From NCBI RefSeq assembly GCF_014208105.1, contig NZ_JACHMQ010000001.1:4030001-4094000 (forward strand): 64,000 nucleotides of DNA, given 5' to 3'. The translations under genes and the position numbers were made by a program. Within the stretch, counting starts at the first letter, position 1; each line of letters opens with the position of its first letter. Below the pieces are notes generated by a model. That model saw only the letters and a program-made list of their open reading frames with translations, made no database searches and was not told the DNA's origin. This document shows, in pieces, positions 43,142-52,572 of this stretch. The stretch comes from Actinomadura coerulea (lineage in GTDB: Bacteria; Actinomycetota; Actinomycetes; Streptosporangiales; Streptosporangiaceae).

Positions 43142-44503
43142 TCAGCCCGCGAAGGCGGCCTCCAGGACGTCCAGTCCCTCGGCCAGCAGCTCCTCCGAGA
43201 TGACGAGCGGCGGCAGGAAGCGCATCACGTTCCCGTACGTCCCGGTGGTCAGCACGAGCAGGCCGTTCTCGTGGCAGGTCCGCGCGATCCGCGCGGTGAG
43301 CTCGGGGTCGGGCTCCTTCGTCCCCTCCCGCACCAGCTCGATGGCGATCATCGCGCCGCGGCCGCGCACGTCCCCGATCGCCGGGTGCCGCGCGGCGAGG
43401 GCGCGCAGCCGGGGCAGCATGATCTCGCCGATCCGGCGGGCCCGCCCGGTGAGCTTGCCGTCCTCGATCTCCTCCAGGACGGCGAGCGCCGCCTCGCAGG
43501 CGAGCGGGTTGCCGCCGTAGGTGCCGCCGAGCCCGCCGCCGTGCACCTTGTCCATGATGTCGGCGCGCCCGGTGACGGCCGCCAGGGGCAGCCCGCCCGC
43601 GATGCCCTTCGCCGTCGCGACGAGGTCGGGGACGATCCCCTCGTGCTCGCAGGCGAACAGGTCGCCGGTCCGCGCGAAGCCCGTCTGAACCTCGTCGGCG
43701 ATGAAGAGGATCCCGTTGGCCCGGCAGAACTCGGCGAGCGCCGGCAGGAACCCGGGCGCGGGCTCGATGAACCCGCCCTCGCCCTGGATCGGCTCGATCA
43801 GCAGGGCCGCGACGTTCGTCGCGCCGATCTGCTTGGTGATCTGGTCGATCGCCTGCGCCGCCGCCTCCGGCCCGCAGTGGTCCGGGCCGGTGGGCCACCG
43901 GTACGGGTAGGCCAGCGGCATCCGGTAGACCTCGGGCGCGTACGGGCCGAACCCCTGCTTGTAGGGCATGTTCTTCGCGGTCAGCGTCATCGTCAGCAGC
44001 GTCCGGCCGTGGTAGCCGTGGTCGAACGCCACGACCGCCTGCCGCCCCGTCGCGTACCGGGCGATCTTGACGGCGTTCTCCACCGCCTCGGCGCCGCTGT
44101 TGACCAGCAGGGAGCGCTTCTCGTGGTCGCCGGGTGTGATCCGGTTGAGGTTCTCGCACACCGCGACGTAGGACTCGTACGGCGCGACCATGAAGCAGGT
44201 GTGGGTGAACCGGTCGGCCTGCGCCTTCACCCGCGCCGCGACCCGCGGGTTGGCGTTGCCGACGTTGGTGACCGCGATGCCGGAGCCGAAGTCGATCAGT
44301 GAGTTGCCGTCGGCGTCGACGACCACGCCGCCGTCCGCGTCCGTCACGTACACCGGCAGGACGCTGCCGACGCCGGGCGGCACCGCCGCGAGGCGCCGCT
44401 CGTGCAGCGCGCGCGAGCGCGGGCCGGGGATCTCGGTCACGACGCGGCGTTCCTGCGGCAGGCGGGAACCGCTCGCGCCGAGGGTGGTGTCCTGGCTGGT
44501 CAT
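43142..44503 (-). CDS. gabT: 4-aminobutyrate aminotransferase
   Basis: The 453-residue class III aminotransferase has PPGVGSVLPVYVTDADGGVV near the start, the substrate region NVGNANPRV, LLVNSGAEAVENAVKIAR, FDHGYHGRT, ADEVQTGFARTG and the PLP lysine in ATAKGIAGGLPLAAVTG. It transfers the amino group of GABA to 2-oxoglutarate, giving succinate semialdehyde. A PucR-type regulator is divergent and an aldehyde dehydrogenase follows that, so the three make a GABA-type catabolic cluster. ATG at 44503; the ribosome site is weak. Confidence 0.94.
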   Translation of the reverse strand: MTSQDTTLGASGSRLPQERRVVTEIPGPRSRALHERRLAAVPPGVGSVLPVYVTDADGGVVVDADGNSLIDFGSGIAVTNVGNANPRVAARVKAQADRFTHTCFMVAPYESYVAVCENLNRITPGDHEKRSLLVNSGAEAVENAVKIARYATGRQAVVAFDHGYHGRTLLTMTLTAKNMPYKQGFGPYAPEVYRMPLAYPYRWPTGPDHCGPEAAAQAIDQITKQIGATNVAALLIEPIQGEGGFIEPAPGFLPALAEFCRANGILFIADEVQTGFARTGDLFACEHEGIVPDLVATAKGIAGGLPLAAVTGRADIMDKVHGGGLGGTYGGNPLACEAALAVLEEIEDGKLTGRARRIGEIMLPRLRALAARHPAIGDVRGRGAMIAIELVREGTKEPDPELTARIARTCHENGLLVLTTGTYGNVMRFLPPLVISEELLAEGLDVLEAAFAG

Positions 44504-44594
44504 GGCCTGAACATAAGCCGGGCGCCGCCTACGATGAACCGTACGGGACGGCGAAATCCGTCCGGCGAGGTAGACACTTTGCACAGGGATTGAC

Positions 44595-46073
44595 ATGCCG
44601 CCCACGCTGGCCGCCGTGGCCGCCCTCCCCCAGCTCGGCCTGAGGTCGCTCACCGGGCCGCTCCCGGCGACCCCGGTGGTGTGGGTCGCCGTCAGCGAAC
44701 TGGAGGACCCGACCCCGTTCCTGGAGGGCGGCGAGCTGGTGCTGACCACCGGCATGCGCCTCACCGCCGCGAACGCCGGGGGCTATGTGTCCCGGCTGGT
44801 CGCGCGGGGCGTCGCCGGGCTCGGCTTCGCGGTCGGCGTCATCCACGAGACCGTCCCCGCCGAGCTGCTCGCCGCGGCCCGCGACCAGGGCCTCGTGCTG
44901 CTGGAGGTCCCGCGCCCGACCCCGTTCATCGCGATCGGCAAGGCGGTCTCCCGGGTGCTCGCCGCCGAGTGGTACGAGGACGTGACCCGCGCGTTCCAGG
45001 CCCAGCGCGAGCTGACCCGCGCCGCGCTCACCGGCCCCGGCGCCCTGGTCGCCCGGCTGGCCCGGCAGCTCGGCGGGTGGGCGCTGCTGCTGGACGCGTC
45101 CGGCGACGTCCGGCACGCCGAGCCCGCCGGCGCCCGCGACCGCGCCGGGGACCTCGCGCCCGAGCTGGCCCGGCTGCGGCGCCGCCCGGACGGGGGCGGC
45201 CCGGCCGCGAGCGTCGCGCTGGCCGTCCCCGACGACCACGTCGTCGTGCAGCGCATCGGGCTGGGCGGGCGGCCGCGCGGGTTCCTCGCGGTGGGCGCCG
45301 ACGCGCCCCTCCCTCCCACCGCCCACACGATCGTGGGCGCCGCCGTGGCCCTGCTGACGCTCCAGTCGGAGACGCCGCGCACCGGGCGCGAGCTCCGGGC
45401 GTCGCTGGCGGCGCTGCTGCTCGGCCGCCCCGACGAGGGCCCGTCGATCCCGCGCGGGCCCGTCCGGGTGCTGGCCTGCGCGGGTGGCGCCGCCGTCCTG
45501 GACGCGCTGGAGTCCGACCCGGCCGGGGCGCGCTGCCCGGCGCTGCCGCTCGGCGGGCGCACCGCGGTGATCGTTCCGGACGGGACGCTCGGGACGGTCG
45601 AGCGGCTCCTGGCGGGCAGCGGCCCGATCGGCGTCAGCGACCCCGCGTCCGGGGACCTGCGACCCGCGCTGCGGCAGGCGGAGGAGGCCCTCGCGGCGGC
45701 CGGCCGGTCGGGCCGGGACGTCCTGCACTACTCCCGGCTCCCCGGGCAGGGCGTTCTCGGGCTCATGGACCCCGGCCCCGCGCGCGCATTCGCCGACGCG
45801 CTCCTCGCCCCGCTCCGCTCCGAGGACCTCGTCGAGACCGTCCGGGCCTACGTCGCGGCCAACGGGCAGGGCGAGGCGGCGGCGCGGGCGCTCGGCGTCC
45901 ACCGGCACACGCTGCGGTCGCGGATGCGCAAGGCGGCCGAGCTCCTCGGGCGCGACCCGGACGATCCGGCCGTCCGTGCCGAACTGTGGATCGCGCTCGC
46001 CATCACGTCCAACGGCGAGGAGCGGATTGGACATCGCGGCGACTCCCAATCGGGCGAGCCGCGGATACCGTGA
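44595..46073 (+). CDS. PucR-family regulator of the GABA cluster
   Basis: The 492-residue protein has a full N-terminal PucR sensor domain (VVWVAVSELEDPTPFLEGGE, then LVLTTGMRL) and a C-terminal PucR helix-turn-helix (LVETVRAYVAANGQGEAAARAL, cut here to VETVRAYVAANGQGEAAA, then HRHTLRSRMRKAAELLG). AGGGA precedes the ATG. It lies between divergent gabT and the co-directional aldehyde dehydrogenase, which starts six bases after its stop. Relatives such as GabR-type PucR proteins activate GABA catabolism, so it probably controls both neighbours. Confidence 0.9.
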   Translation: MPPTLAAVAALPQLGLRSLTGPLPATPVVWVAVSELEDPTPFLEGGELVLTTGMRLTAANAGGYVSRLVARGVAGLGFAVGVIHETVPAELLAAARDQGLVLLEVPRPTPFIAIGKAVSRVLAAEWYEDVTRAFQAQRELTRAALTGPGALVARLARQLGGWALLLDASGDVRHAEPAGARDRAGDLAPELARLRRRPDGGGPAASVALAVPDDHVVVQRIGLGGRPRGFLAVGADAPLPPTAHTIVGAAVALLTLQSETPRTGRELRASLAALLLGRPDEGPSIPRGPVRVLACAGGAAVLDALESDPAGARCPALPLGGRTAVIVPDGTLGTVERLLAGSGPIGVSDPASGDLRPALRQAEEALAAAGRSGRDVLHYSRLPGQGVLGLMDPGPARAFADALLAPLRSEDLVETVRAYVAANGQGEAAARALGVHRHTLRSRMRKAAELLGRDPDDPAVRAELWIALAITSNGEERIGHRGDSQSGEPRIP

Positions 46074-46078
46074 AACGC

Positions 46079-47506
46079 ATGAACGTGACCCCATTCTGGC
46101 TGGCCGGCCGGCCTGAGACCGGTGACGGTGAGCTGACCGTTAGGCATCCCTACGACGGCCGCGTGGTCGGGACGGCGGCGGTGCCGACCCCCGCGCAGGT
46201 GGAGGAGGCGGTCGCCGCGGCCGACGCCGTCCGCCGGGAGGCCGCGGCGCTGCCGCTGCACGTGCGGGCCGAGGCGCTCGCGCACGTGTCCGCGCGGCTC
46301 GCCGAGCGGGCCGAGGAGGTCGCCCGGCTGATCACCGGCGAGAACGGCAAGCCGCTGATGTGGGCGCGCGGCGAGGTGGCGCGCGCGGTCTCCACGTTCC
46401 GGTTCGCCGCCGAGGAGGCCCGCCGCATCGCCGCCACGACGCAGCGGCTCGACACCGACCCGGCCGCCGAGGGCCGGATGGCCTACATCACCCGCGTGCC
46501 GAAGGGCCCGGTGCTCGGCATCTCGCCGTTCAACTTCCCGCTGAACCTCGCCGCCCACAAGATCGCCCCGGCGATCGCCGCGGGCGCGCCGATCGTCCTC
46601 AAGCCCGCGCCCGCGACACCGCTGTCGGCGCTGCTGCTCGGCGAGCTGCTGGCCGAGACCGACCTGCCCGCCGGAATGTTCTCGGTCCTGCCGGTGCCGA
46701 ACGACCGGGCCTCCGCCCTGGTCGACGACCCGCGGCTGCCGATCGTGTCGTTCACCGGCTCGGTGCCGGTCGGCTGGGCGATCAACGACCGGGCGCCGCG
46801 CAAGCACGTCACCCTGGAACTCGGCGGCAACGGCGCGGCGGTCGTCCTGCCCGACGCCGACCTCGACTGGGCCGCCAAGCGGATCGGGCTGTTCGCCAAT
46901 TACCAGGCGGGGCAGAGCTGCATCGCCGTCCAGCGCGTCTACGTCGACCGGTCCGTCCTCGACGAGTTCCTGCCGAAGCTGGTCGACACGGTCTCCTCCC
47001 TCGTCACCGGCGACCCGTGGGACGACAAGACCCAGGTCGGCCCGCTCGTCGACGAGGCCGCCGCCGAGCGCGTCGAGGCCTGGGTGGACGAGGCCGTCGC
47101 GGCGGGCGCGCGCGTCCTCACCGGCGGCACCCGCGAGGGCGCCGCGTACGCGCCGACCGTCCTCGCCGACGTCCCGCCCGACTCCAGGATCGCCCGCGAG
47201 GAGGTCTTCGGCCCGGTCATGTTCGTCCAGCCCGTGGACGGCGCCGACGAGGCGTTCGCCCTCGTCAACGACTCCAAGTTCGGCCTCCAGGCGGGCGTGT
47301 TCACCCGGAGCCTGGACGTGGCGTTCCGCGCCCACCGCGAGCTGGACGTGGGCGGCGTCGTGATCGGCGACGTCCCGTCCTACCGCGCCGACCAGATGCC
47401 CTACGGCGGCGTGAAGGACTCCGGCGTCGGCCGCGAGGGGCTGCGGTCGGCGATCGCCGACTACACCGAGGAGAAGGTCATGGTCCTCACGGGCCTGCCC
47501 CTCTAG
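46079..47506 (+). CDS. Aldehyde dehydrogenase, probably succinate-semialdehyde
   Basis: The 475-residue enzyme has the NAD(P) site SFTGSVPVGWAI, the general base Glu in LELGGNGA and the catalytic Cys in GQSCIAVQRV. GVLGISPFNFPLNLAAHK-type sequence and a C-terminal MPYGGVKDSGVGREG match the family. With gabT and the PucR regulator adjacent, oxidation of succinate semialdehyde to succinate is the likely role, but sequence alone does not fix the substrate. Its TAG stop overlaps the convergent hydrolase stop in a CTAG. Confidence 0.9.
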   Translation: MNVTPFWLAGRPETGDGELTVRHPYDGRVVGTAAVPTPAQVEEAVAAADAVRREAAALPLHVRAEALAHVSARLAERAEEVARLITGENGKPLMWARGEVARAVSTFRFAAEEARRIAATTQRLDTDPAAEGRMAYITRVPKGPVLGISPFNFPLNLAAHKIAPAIAAGAPIVLKPAPATPLSALLLGELLAETDLPAGMFSVLPVPNDRASALVDDPRLPIVSFTGSVPVGWAINDRAPRKHVTLELGGNGAAVVLPDADLDWAAKRIGLFANYQAGQSCIAVQRVYVDRSVLDEFLPKLVDTVSSLVTGDPWDDKTQVGPLVDEAAAERVEAWVDEAVAAGARVLTGGTREGAAYAPTVLADVPPDSRIAREEVFGPVMFVQPVDGADEAFALVNDSKFGLQAGVFTRSLDVAFRAHRELDVGGVVIGDVPSYRADQMPYGGVKDSGVGREGLRSAIADYTEEKVMVLTGLPL

Positions 47507-48552
47507 CCGCGGCCGCGGGGCCCCGCGTACAGCCCGGTGCGCAGGGCCCCGGCCGCCTCGGACGCCGCCTCCCGGAACCGCCCGCCGAGGGACCACATGT
47601 TCGCGAACCCGTGGATGAGGTCCTCCTGGCGCCTTAGCGCGACGGGCACGCCGGCCTTGCGCAGCCGCTCGGCGAACTCCTCCCCCTCGTCCCGCAGCGG
47701 GTCGAACCCGGCGGTGACGAGGTAGGTGGGCGGGAAGCCGGAGAGGTCGCCGGCGACCAGCGGCGAGGCGGCCGGCTCGGCGCGCCGCGGCTCCGGGCAG
47801 TAGTGGTCGCTGAACCACGTCATGTCCGCGTCGGTCAGGTAGAACCCCTCGGCGAACAGGTCCCGCGACGGCCTCAGGACGGACATGTCGACCGCCGGGT
47901 AGTACAGCAGTGCGAAGTCCGGCGTGCGCCGAGCCGTCAGCCCCACGACGACGGCGAGGTTGCCGCCGGCGCTGTCGCCCCCGACCGCGATGGCGCCCGG
48001 GTCGGCGCCGAGGTCGCCGGCGTGGGCGGCCGCGTACTCGTAGGCGGCCAGCGCGTCGTCGGTCGCCGCCGGGAACGGGTGCTCGGGCGCGAGCCGGTAG
48101 TCCACCGACAGCACCCGCACCTCGGCGTGCACCGCGAGATACCGGCACACCGTGTCGTGCGTGTCGAGGCTCCCGATGACCCAGCCGCCGCCGTGGTAGA
48201 AGACCAGCAGCGGCGACCCCTCCGCGAGGCCCTTCGGTGTGTAGAGCCGCGCCGGCACGCCGCCCGCGTCCACCGCCCGGGTCCGGACCGGCCGCGCCGG
48301 CGCCTTCGGCAGGTACGACTGCCCCCGGGCGATCCCCCGCCGCGCGTCCGCGACCGTGCCTCCGGCCAGCCTCCGCTCGCCCTCCAGCCGCATCATCGTG
48401 AGCAGCAGCTGCGCGTCCAGCGCGAGCTCCTGCCCGTCCCGCCGCACCGACGCCCCGGCGACGAGCCGCTTCACCGGCCCCGGCAGCGCGAACACCGCGC
48501 GGAGCACGGCCCCGGTCACCGCCGGCGGAACCTTCTCGGTCAATGACGCCAC
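47503..48552 (-). CDS. Alpha/beta hydrolase, hormone-sensitive-lipase (family IV) type
   Basis: The 349-residue protein has the oxyanion motif FYHGGGWVIGS, the nucleophile elbow VGGDSAGGNLAV, the acid in TAGFDPLRDEG and the histidine in LIHGFAN. This is the family IV esterase/lipase layout, acting on short-chain esters. No signal peptide is seen. The GTG at 48552 is four bases after GGAGG; a TTG at 48543 is an alternative. It converges on the aldehyde dehydrogenase with a 4-bp overlap. A 222-bp gap follows upstream. Confidence 0.92.
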   Translation of the reverse strand: MASLTEKVPPAVTGAVLRAVFALPGPVKRLVAGASVRRDGQELALDAQLLLTMMRLEGERRLAGGTVADARRGIARGQSYLPKAPARPVRTRAVDAGGVPARLYTPKGLAEGSPLLVFYHGGGWVIGSLDTHDTVCRYLAVHAEVRVLSVDYRLAPEHPFPAATDDALAAYEYAAAHAGDLGADPGAIAVGGDSAGGNLAVVVGLTARRTPDFALLYYPAVDMSVLRPSRDLFAEGFYLTDADMTWFSDHYCPEPRRAEPAASPLVAGDLSGFPPTYLVTAGFDPLRDEGEEFAERLRKAGVPVALRRQEDLIHGFANMWSLGGRFREAASEAAGALRTGLYAGPRGRG

Positions 48553-48774
48553 ACCAACCTCCAGCCCTGGGTCCGCACACCGTACTCCCCAGTAGCCCAG
48601 CGCCACAGCCCCGGCCCGAAGGCGTGCGGCCGCCCGGTCGGGCGGGGCTCCCCAGAGGTGGTGGGCGCCCGCTTCGGCGCCACCCTCGCCGCCGCCGACC
48701 GCCGCCTGGCCGAAGCGGTGGTCACGCTGCACGTGGGCGTGGTGTGGGACGGAGGCCGCCGCCTGGCCTGACCG
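48553..48774. other. Gap with a possible coding remnant
   Basis: Between the hydrolase start and the membrane protein stop, the plus strand holds an open stretch ending at a TGA (48769-48771) that reads VVGARFGATLAAADRRLAEA then VVTLHVGVVWDGGRRLA. It has no proper start and no recognised family. It may be gene debris. Confidence 0.3.
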
Positions 48775-49395
48775 TCAGGACGCGCGCGTCCGGCGGTGCC
48801 AGTAGGCGAGCGTGACGGCGGCGAGCAGCGGCCCCCACGCCACCAGCGGCGCGTAGGCGACGGCGCCGAGCACGCCCTGCCAGTCGTGGAAGTGGATGGG
48901 GAAGTCCTCGGGCAGCGGGCGCCCCTGGACCGTCTTCTGGAACACCAGGCAGTTCACGACGGAGGCCGTCCATATGGGGGTGAGGATCGCGGCGCCCGCG
49001 AGACCCGGGATCACGGCGGCCATGACCGGCACGCGCCGTCCTCGAAGGCCGGGCACCCACCGCGGGAACACCTCGCCCCAGCCGGCGATCAGCCCGACGG
49101 CGGTGAACGCGACCGCCTCCGACAGGATCGACAGCATCACCACGTACGCCTCCAGCGGCACCCAGCCGGGAAGGTCGCCTCCCGCGGCCCCCGCGTCCAG
49201 GCCGTCGCCGCTGAGGATCGGCAGGTGCAGGGCGAAGGCCGCTATCCGCCACAGTCCCGACGGCAGGACGGTGAGCGGGACGGCCAGGGCCGCGATCCGC
49301 GCCCAGCGCGGGACGCCCGCGACCGGCGCGTGCGCCGCGTCCCAGCCGGCGCGCAGCCGCGCGAACGGAACCGACGGTGTGCTCGCAATGGTCAT
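48775..49395 (-). CDS. Integral membrane protein of unknown function
   Basis: The 206-residue protein has about five membrane helices, including IAALAVPLTVLPSGLWRIAA, VVMLSILSEAVAFTAVGLIA and a final VLGAVAYAPLVAWGPLLAAV. It matches no family that could be named; similar unnamed proteins with a GLWR motif after the first helix occur in actinomycetes. ATG at 49395, after GAGGGTGGGG. It is divergent from the MarR gene 197 bases away, which may regulate it. Confidence 0.75.
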   Translation of the reverse strand: MTIASTPSVPFARLRAGWDAAHAPVAGVPRWARIAALAVPLTVLPSGLWRIAAFALHLPILSGDGLDAGAAGGDLPGWVPLEAYVVMLSILSEAVAFTAVGLIAGWGEVFPRWVPGLRGRRVPVMAAVIPGLAGAAILTPIWTASVVNCLVFQKTVQGRPLPEDFPIHFHDWQGVLGAVAYAPLVAWGPLLAAVTLAYWHRRTRAS

Positions 49396-49592
49396 GGCCC
49401 CACCCTCGCCCCCGCCCCCGCCCCCGCTGATCACCCGCGGGCGCCACGCCCCTCCCCCGCACGGGGGAATCCCGGGGCCGGGTCACGGGATCGTACGGAG
49501 TCGAACGACCGCGGACGGGAGTAGATTCACCTCCGGTCCACCAGAGGTGCGCAAGCGATCCGCCGGCGGCGGGCCCTACGGGAGGGACGCAC

Positions 49593-50165
49593 GTGACCGG
49601 GCACCACACCCTGCAAGAGACCGAGCAGGCCGTCCAGCGGCGGCTCGGGGACGTACCGCTGCGGCACGACGCGATGATGGCGGTGTCCAACATCTACCGC
49701 GCCGCCGCCGCGATCCGGCAGCACTTCGAGAGCTCCGTCCTGCGCGGCGCCGACCTGACGTGGACGTCGTTCGTCGTCCTGTGGGTGGTGTGGATCTGGG
49801 ACGAGATGGAGACGAGGCACGTCGCCGAAGAGGCCGGCATCTCCAAGGGCACGCTCACGGGGGTCGTGAAGACGCTGGAGGGGCGCGGCCTGATCGAGCG
49901 CGGGTCGCACGCGACGGACGGGCGGCTGGTCCTGCTGCGGCTGACCGACAAGGGCCAGGGGCTGATGCGGCAGATGTTCCCGGCCTTCAACGCCGAGGAG
50001 GCGTTCGTGGTGGAGGGGCTGAGCGGCGAGGAGAACCGCGCCCTCGCCGGGACGCTCCGGTCGGTGGTCGAGCACCTGGAGGAGGAGGGCGAGCAGCGGC
50101 GGGCCGCCCTGCGCGAGCAGTCGCCGCCGCCGCCCCGCCGCTCGGGCCGCCGCGCGCGCGGCTGA
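49593..50165 (+). CDS. MarR-family transcriptional regulator
   Basis: The 190-residue protein has the MarR fold with FESSVLRGADLTWTSFVVLW as the dimer helix and a winged helix (ETRHVAEEAGISKGTLTGVV, RGSHATDGRLVLLRLTDKG). GGGAGGG precedes the GTG start. It is divergent from a membrane protein gene and convergent to a truncated fumarylacetoacetate hydrolase and the methyltransferase. A role in controlling the carboxylase-methyltransferase genes is possible but not shown. Confidence 0.9.
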   Translation: MTGHHTLQETEQAVQRRLGDVPLRHDAMMAVSNIYRAAAAIRQHFESSVLRGADLTWTSFVVLWVVWIWDEMETRHVAEEAGISKGTLTGVVKTLEGRGLIERGSHATDGRLVLLRLTDKGQGLMRQMFPAFNAEEAFVVEGLSGEENRALAGTLRSVVEHLEEEGEQRRAALREQSPPPPRRSGRRARG

Positions 50166-50183
50166 CCCCCCGCCCGCGGGCAC

Positions 50184-50440
50184 TCACCTGCGCGGCGGGC
50201 GGATGCCCCGGAACTCCCGGTCACCGCCGAACGCGGTGGAGACGACCTCTTCGGACTCGGTGGGCTGCGCGCCGCAGTCGTCCCGCACGGGGACGGGACC
50301 GGCGACGATGTGGTTGCGGAGCCGTCCGAGCCCCTCGGCCTCGACCTCGACGACGTCCCCGGGCCTGACGGGGCGCGAGTTCGCCGGCGTGCCCGACAGC
50401 AGCGGCCCAGGCGGGGAGCGCCCGGCGCGCGGCGAGTGAC
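50184..50440 (-). pseudogene. C-terminal fragment of a fumarylacetoacetate hydrolase
   Basis: After the methyltransferase stop the minus strand encodes LLSGTPANSRPVRPGDVVEV then EGLGRLRNHIVAGP, the characteristic end of the FAH family, followed by SEEVVSTAFGGDREFRG and a stop. No start codon precedes it and the catalytic N-terminal part is missing, so this is a remnant. The corresponding 5' part is not found in the window. Confidence 0.75.
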
Positions 50441-50452
50441 CGCCGCGCGCCC

Positions 50453-51067
50453 TCAGGGCTTGCGGGCCAGGAGGCAGCCGGAGGGGATGGGGCGCTCGTT
50501 GTCCGCGGGACGGCGCAGGAGCCGCGCCACCTCCACCAGCCCGGACCGGACGGCCAGCTCGGCCATGTCGTCGACGGGCCGGCGGTAGGCGAGGGCGACC
50601 TTGTGGTCGAACGACTCCGCCTCGTCCTCGTCGGTCGACTGGAACCCGACCAGGACCAGGCCGCCGGGGGCCAGCACCCGGTGGAACTCGGCGAACGCGC
50701 GCGGGAGCTCCGCCGGCCCCAGGTGGATGGTCGAGTACCACGACAGGACGCCGGCCAGGCCGCCGTCCGGGAGGTCGAGCGCCGTGATGTCGCCCTCGTC
50801 GAAGCGCAGGTGCGGGTGGTCGGCGCGGGCCCGGGCGATCATGGCGGGCGACAGGTCGAGCCCGAACGCGTCCAGCCCGAGGCCGTGCAGCAGCGCCGTC
50901 CCGCGGCCGGGGCCGCAGCCGAGGTCGGCGACCGGCCCGGCCGGGACCATCGCCGCGAACGCGGTGATCATCGCCCGGTCCAGATGGAGCTCGTCGAGCG
51001 CGTCGCGGAAGAGGTCGGCGTAGAGGTCGGCGACGGCGTCGTAGGCGCGGGAGACGGTCTCGGTCAT
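50453..51067 (-). CDS. SAM-dependent methyltransferase (class I)
   Basis: The 204-residue protein has the class I motifs PVADLGCGPGRGTALL (motif I), LDLSPAMIARAR (II), GVLSWYSTIHLG (IV region) and LAPGGLVLVGFQ (VI). It resembles small-molecule methyltransferases of the UbiE group. ATG at 51067 overlaps the stop of the carboxyltransferase gene by four bases, indicating coupled translation. The substrate is unknown. Confidence 0.9.
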   Translation of the reverse strand: MTETVSRAYDAVADLYADLFRDALDELHLDRAMITAFAAMVPAGPVADLGCGPGRGTALLHGLGLDAFGLDLSPAMIARARADHPHLRFDEGDITALDLPDGGLAGVLSWYSTIHLGPAELPRAFAEFHRVLAPGGLVLVGFQSTDEDEAESFDHKVALAYRRPVDDMAELAVRSGLVEVARLLRRPADNERPIPSGCLLARKP

Positions 51068-52536
51068 GATCCAGAACGGTAGCGCGCCCGGCGGGCGGCC
51101 GGACCGGTCGGCGCGAGGCCCGACAGCCCCCGCTCCACCGCCGCGGCGGCCCGGCGGCAGAACTCCTCCGGCTCGTCGGCGGCGTCCGGGCGCTCGTCGA
51201 CGAGCGCGTCCGCCAGCCCGCCGCGCAGCAGGTCCGCCGACCGGACGCCCTGCGCCTCGGCCATCTCGCCGGCCCGCGCCGGGGTCCGGTGGACGATCAG
51301 TGAGGCGCCCTCGGGCGGCAGCGGCGAGAGCCACGCGTGCCGGGCCACCAGGACGCGGTCGGCGGGCAGCAGCGCCAGCGCGGCGCCGCCCGTCCCCTCG
51401 CCCAGCAGCAGGCACAGCGTCGGCGCCGGGAGGGTGATCAGGTCGGCCAGGCAGCGGGCGATCTCGCCCGCGAGCCCGCCCTCCTCCGCCTCGGCCGACA
51501 GCACGGCGCCGGGCGTGTCGACCACGGTGACCAGTGGAAGGCCCAGCTCGGCGGCCAGCCGCATCCCGCGCCGCGCGACGCGCAGCCCGGCCGGGCCGAG
51601 CGGGTGGCCGCCGCGCTGGCCGCGCCGGTCCTGGCCCACCAGGACGCACGGCGCCGCCCCGAAACGGGCCAGGGCGAGCAGCAGGCCGGGCTCCGCCTCC
51701 CCCTCGCCGGTGCCCGACAGGGGCGTCACCTGCGCGGCGCCGTAGCGCAGCAGCTCGCGGACACCCGGACGGTCCAGGCGGCGCGACCGCTCGATCGAGT
51801 CCCACGCCGTCCCTTCCGGCGGGACGCCCTCGGGCAGGGGCACCGCGGCGGAGGGCGGCCGCCCGCACAGGACGTCCAGCGCGGCGGACGCCACCCCGGC
51901 GAGGTCGTCGATGGCCACCACGGCGTCCAGCAGGCCCTTGGCCGCCAGGTTCTCGGCGACCTGCACCCCCGGCGGGAACGGCTCCCCGTACAGGCCCTCG
52001 TAGACGCGGGGGCCGAGGAACCCGACCAGCGCGCCGGGCTCGGCCGCCGTGACGTGCCCGAGCGACCCCCACGAGGCGAACACCCCGCCGGTCGTCGGAT
52101 GCCTCAGGTAGACCAGGTAGGGCAGACCGGCGGCCCGGTGCGCCATGACGGCGGCGGTGATGCGTGCCATCTGCACGAACGCCGCCGTCCCCTCCTGCAT
52201 GCGGGTGCCGCCGGAGGACGGTGCGGCGAGCAGCGGCAGGCCCTCGGCGGTGGCGCGCTCGACGGCCGCGACGATCCGGTCGGCGGTGGCGAGGCCGATC
52301 GAGCCCGCGAGGAACTGGAACTCCGACACGACGAAAGCGACGCGGCGTCCGCTCAGCAGGCCCTCCCCCGTCAGGACGGCCTCGTCGCAGCCGCTGCGCT
52401 CCCGGGCGGCGGCCAGGTCCCCGGCGTAGGCGGAGCCGGCGGGCGGCCCCTCGGCGGGCGGAGCGTCCCAGGACGTCCAGGCGCCCTCGTCCAGCACGCG
52501 GCGCAGCAGCTCGCGCGCCCCGACACGATCCGTCAC
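51064..52536 (-). CDS. Fused carboxyltransferase (AccD-AccA type)
   Basis: The 490-residue protein joins a beta-like half (GEGLLSGRRVAFVVSEFQFL, APSSGGTRMQEGTAAFVQMA, GHVTAAEPGALVGFLGPRVY) to an alpha-like half (RRGMRLAAELGLPLVTVVDT, LLLGEGTGGAALALLPADRV). It is the carboxyl-transfer component of an acyl-CoA carboxylase; biotin carboxylase and carrier are not nearby. The order beta then alpha in one chain is seen in some actinomycetes. The GTG start at 52536 has GGGAGGG before it. It is translationally coupled to the methyltransferase and divergent from the amidase. Confidence 0.9.
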   Translation of the reverse strand: MTDRVGARELLRRVLDEGAWTSWDAPPAEGPPAGSAYAGDLAAARERSGCDEAVLTGEGLLSGRRVAFVVSEFQFLAGSIGLATADRIVAAVERATAEGLPLLAAPSSGGTRMQEGTAAFVQMARITAAVMAHRAAGLPYLVYLRHPTTGGVFASWGSLGHVTAAEPGALVGFLGPRVYEGLYGEPFPPGVQVAENLAAKGLLDAVVAIDDLAGVASAALDVLCGRPPSAAVPLPEGVPPEGTAWDSIERSRRLDRPGVRELLRYGAAQVTPLSGTGEGEAEPGLLLALARFGAAPCVLVGQDRRGQRGGHPLGPAGLRVARRGMRLAAELGLPLVTVVDTPGAVLSAEAEEGGLAGEIARCLADLITLPAPTLCLLLGEGTGGAALALLPADRVLVARHAWLSPLPPEGASLIVHRTPARAGEMAEAQGVRSADLLRGGLADALVDERPDAADEPEEFCRRAAAAVERGLSGLAPTGPAARRARYRSGS

Positions 52537-52572
52537 GAAGCCCTCCCGCGGGTCTCCCCTGCATGATGTCCT

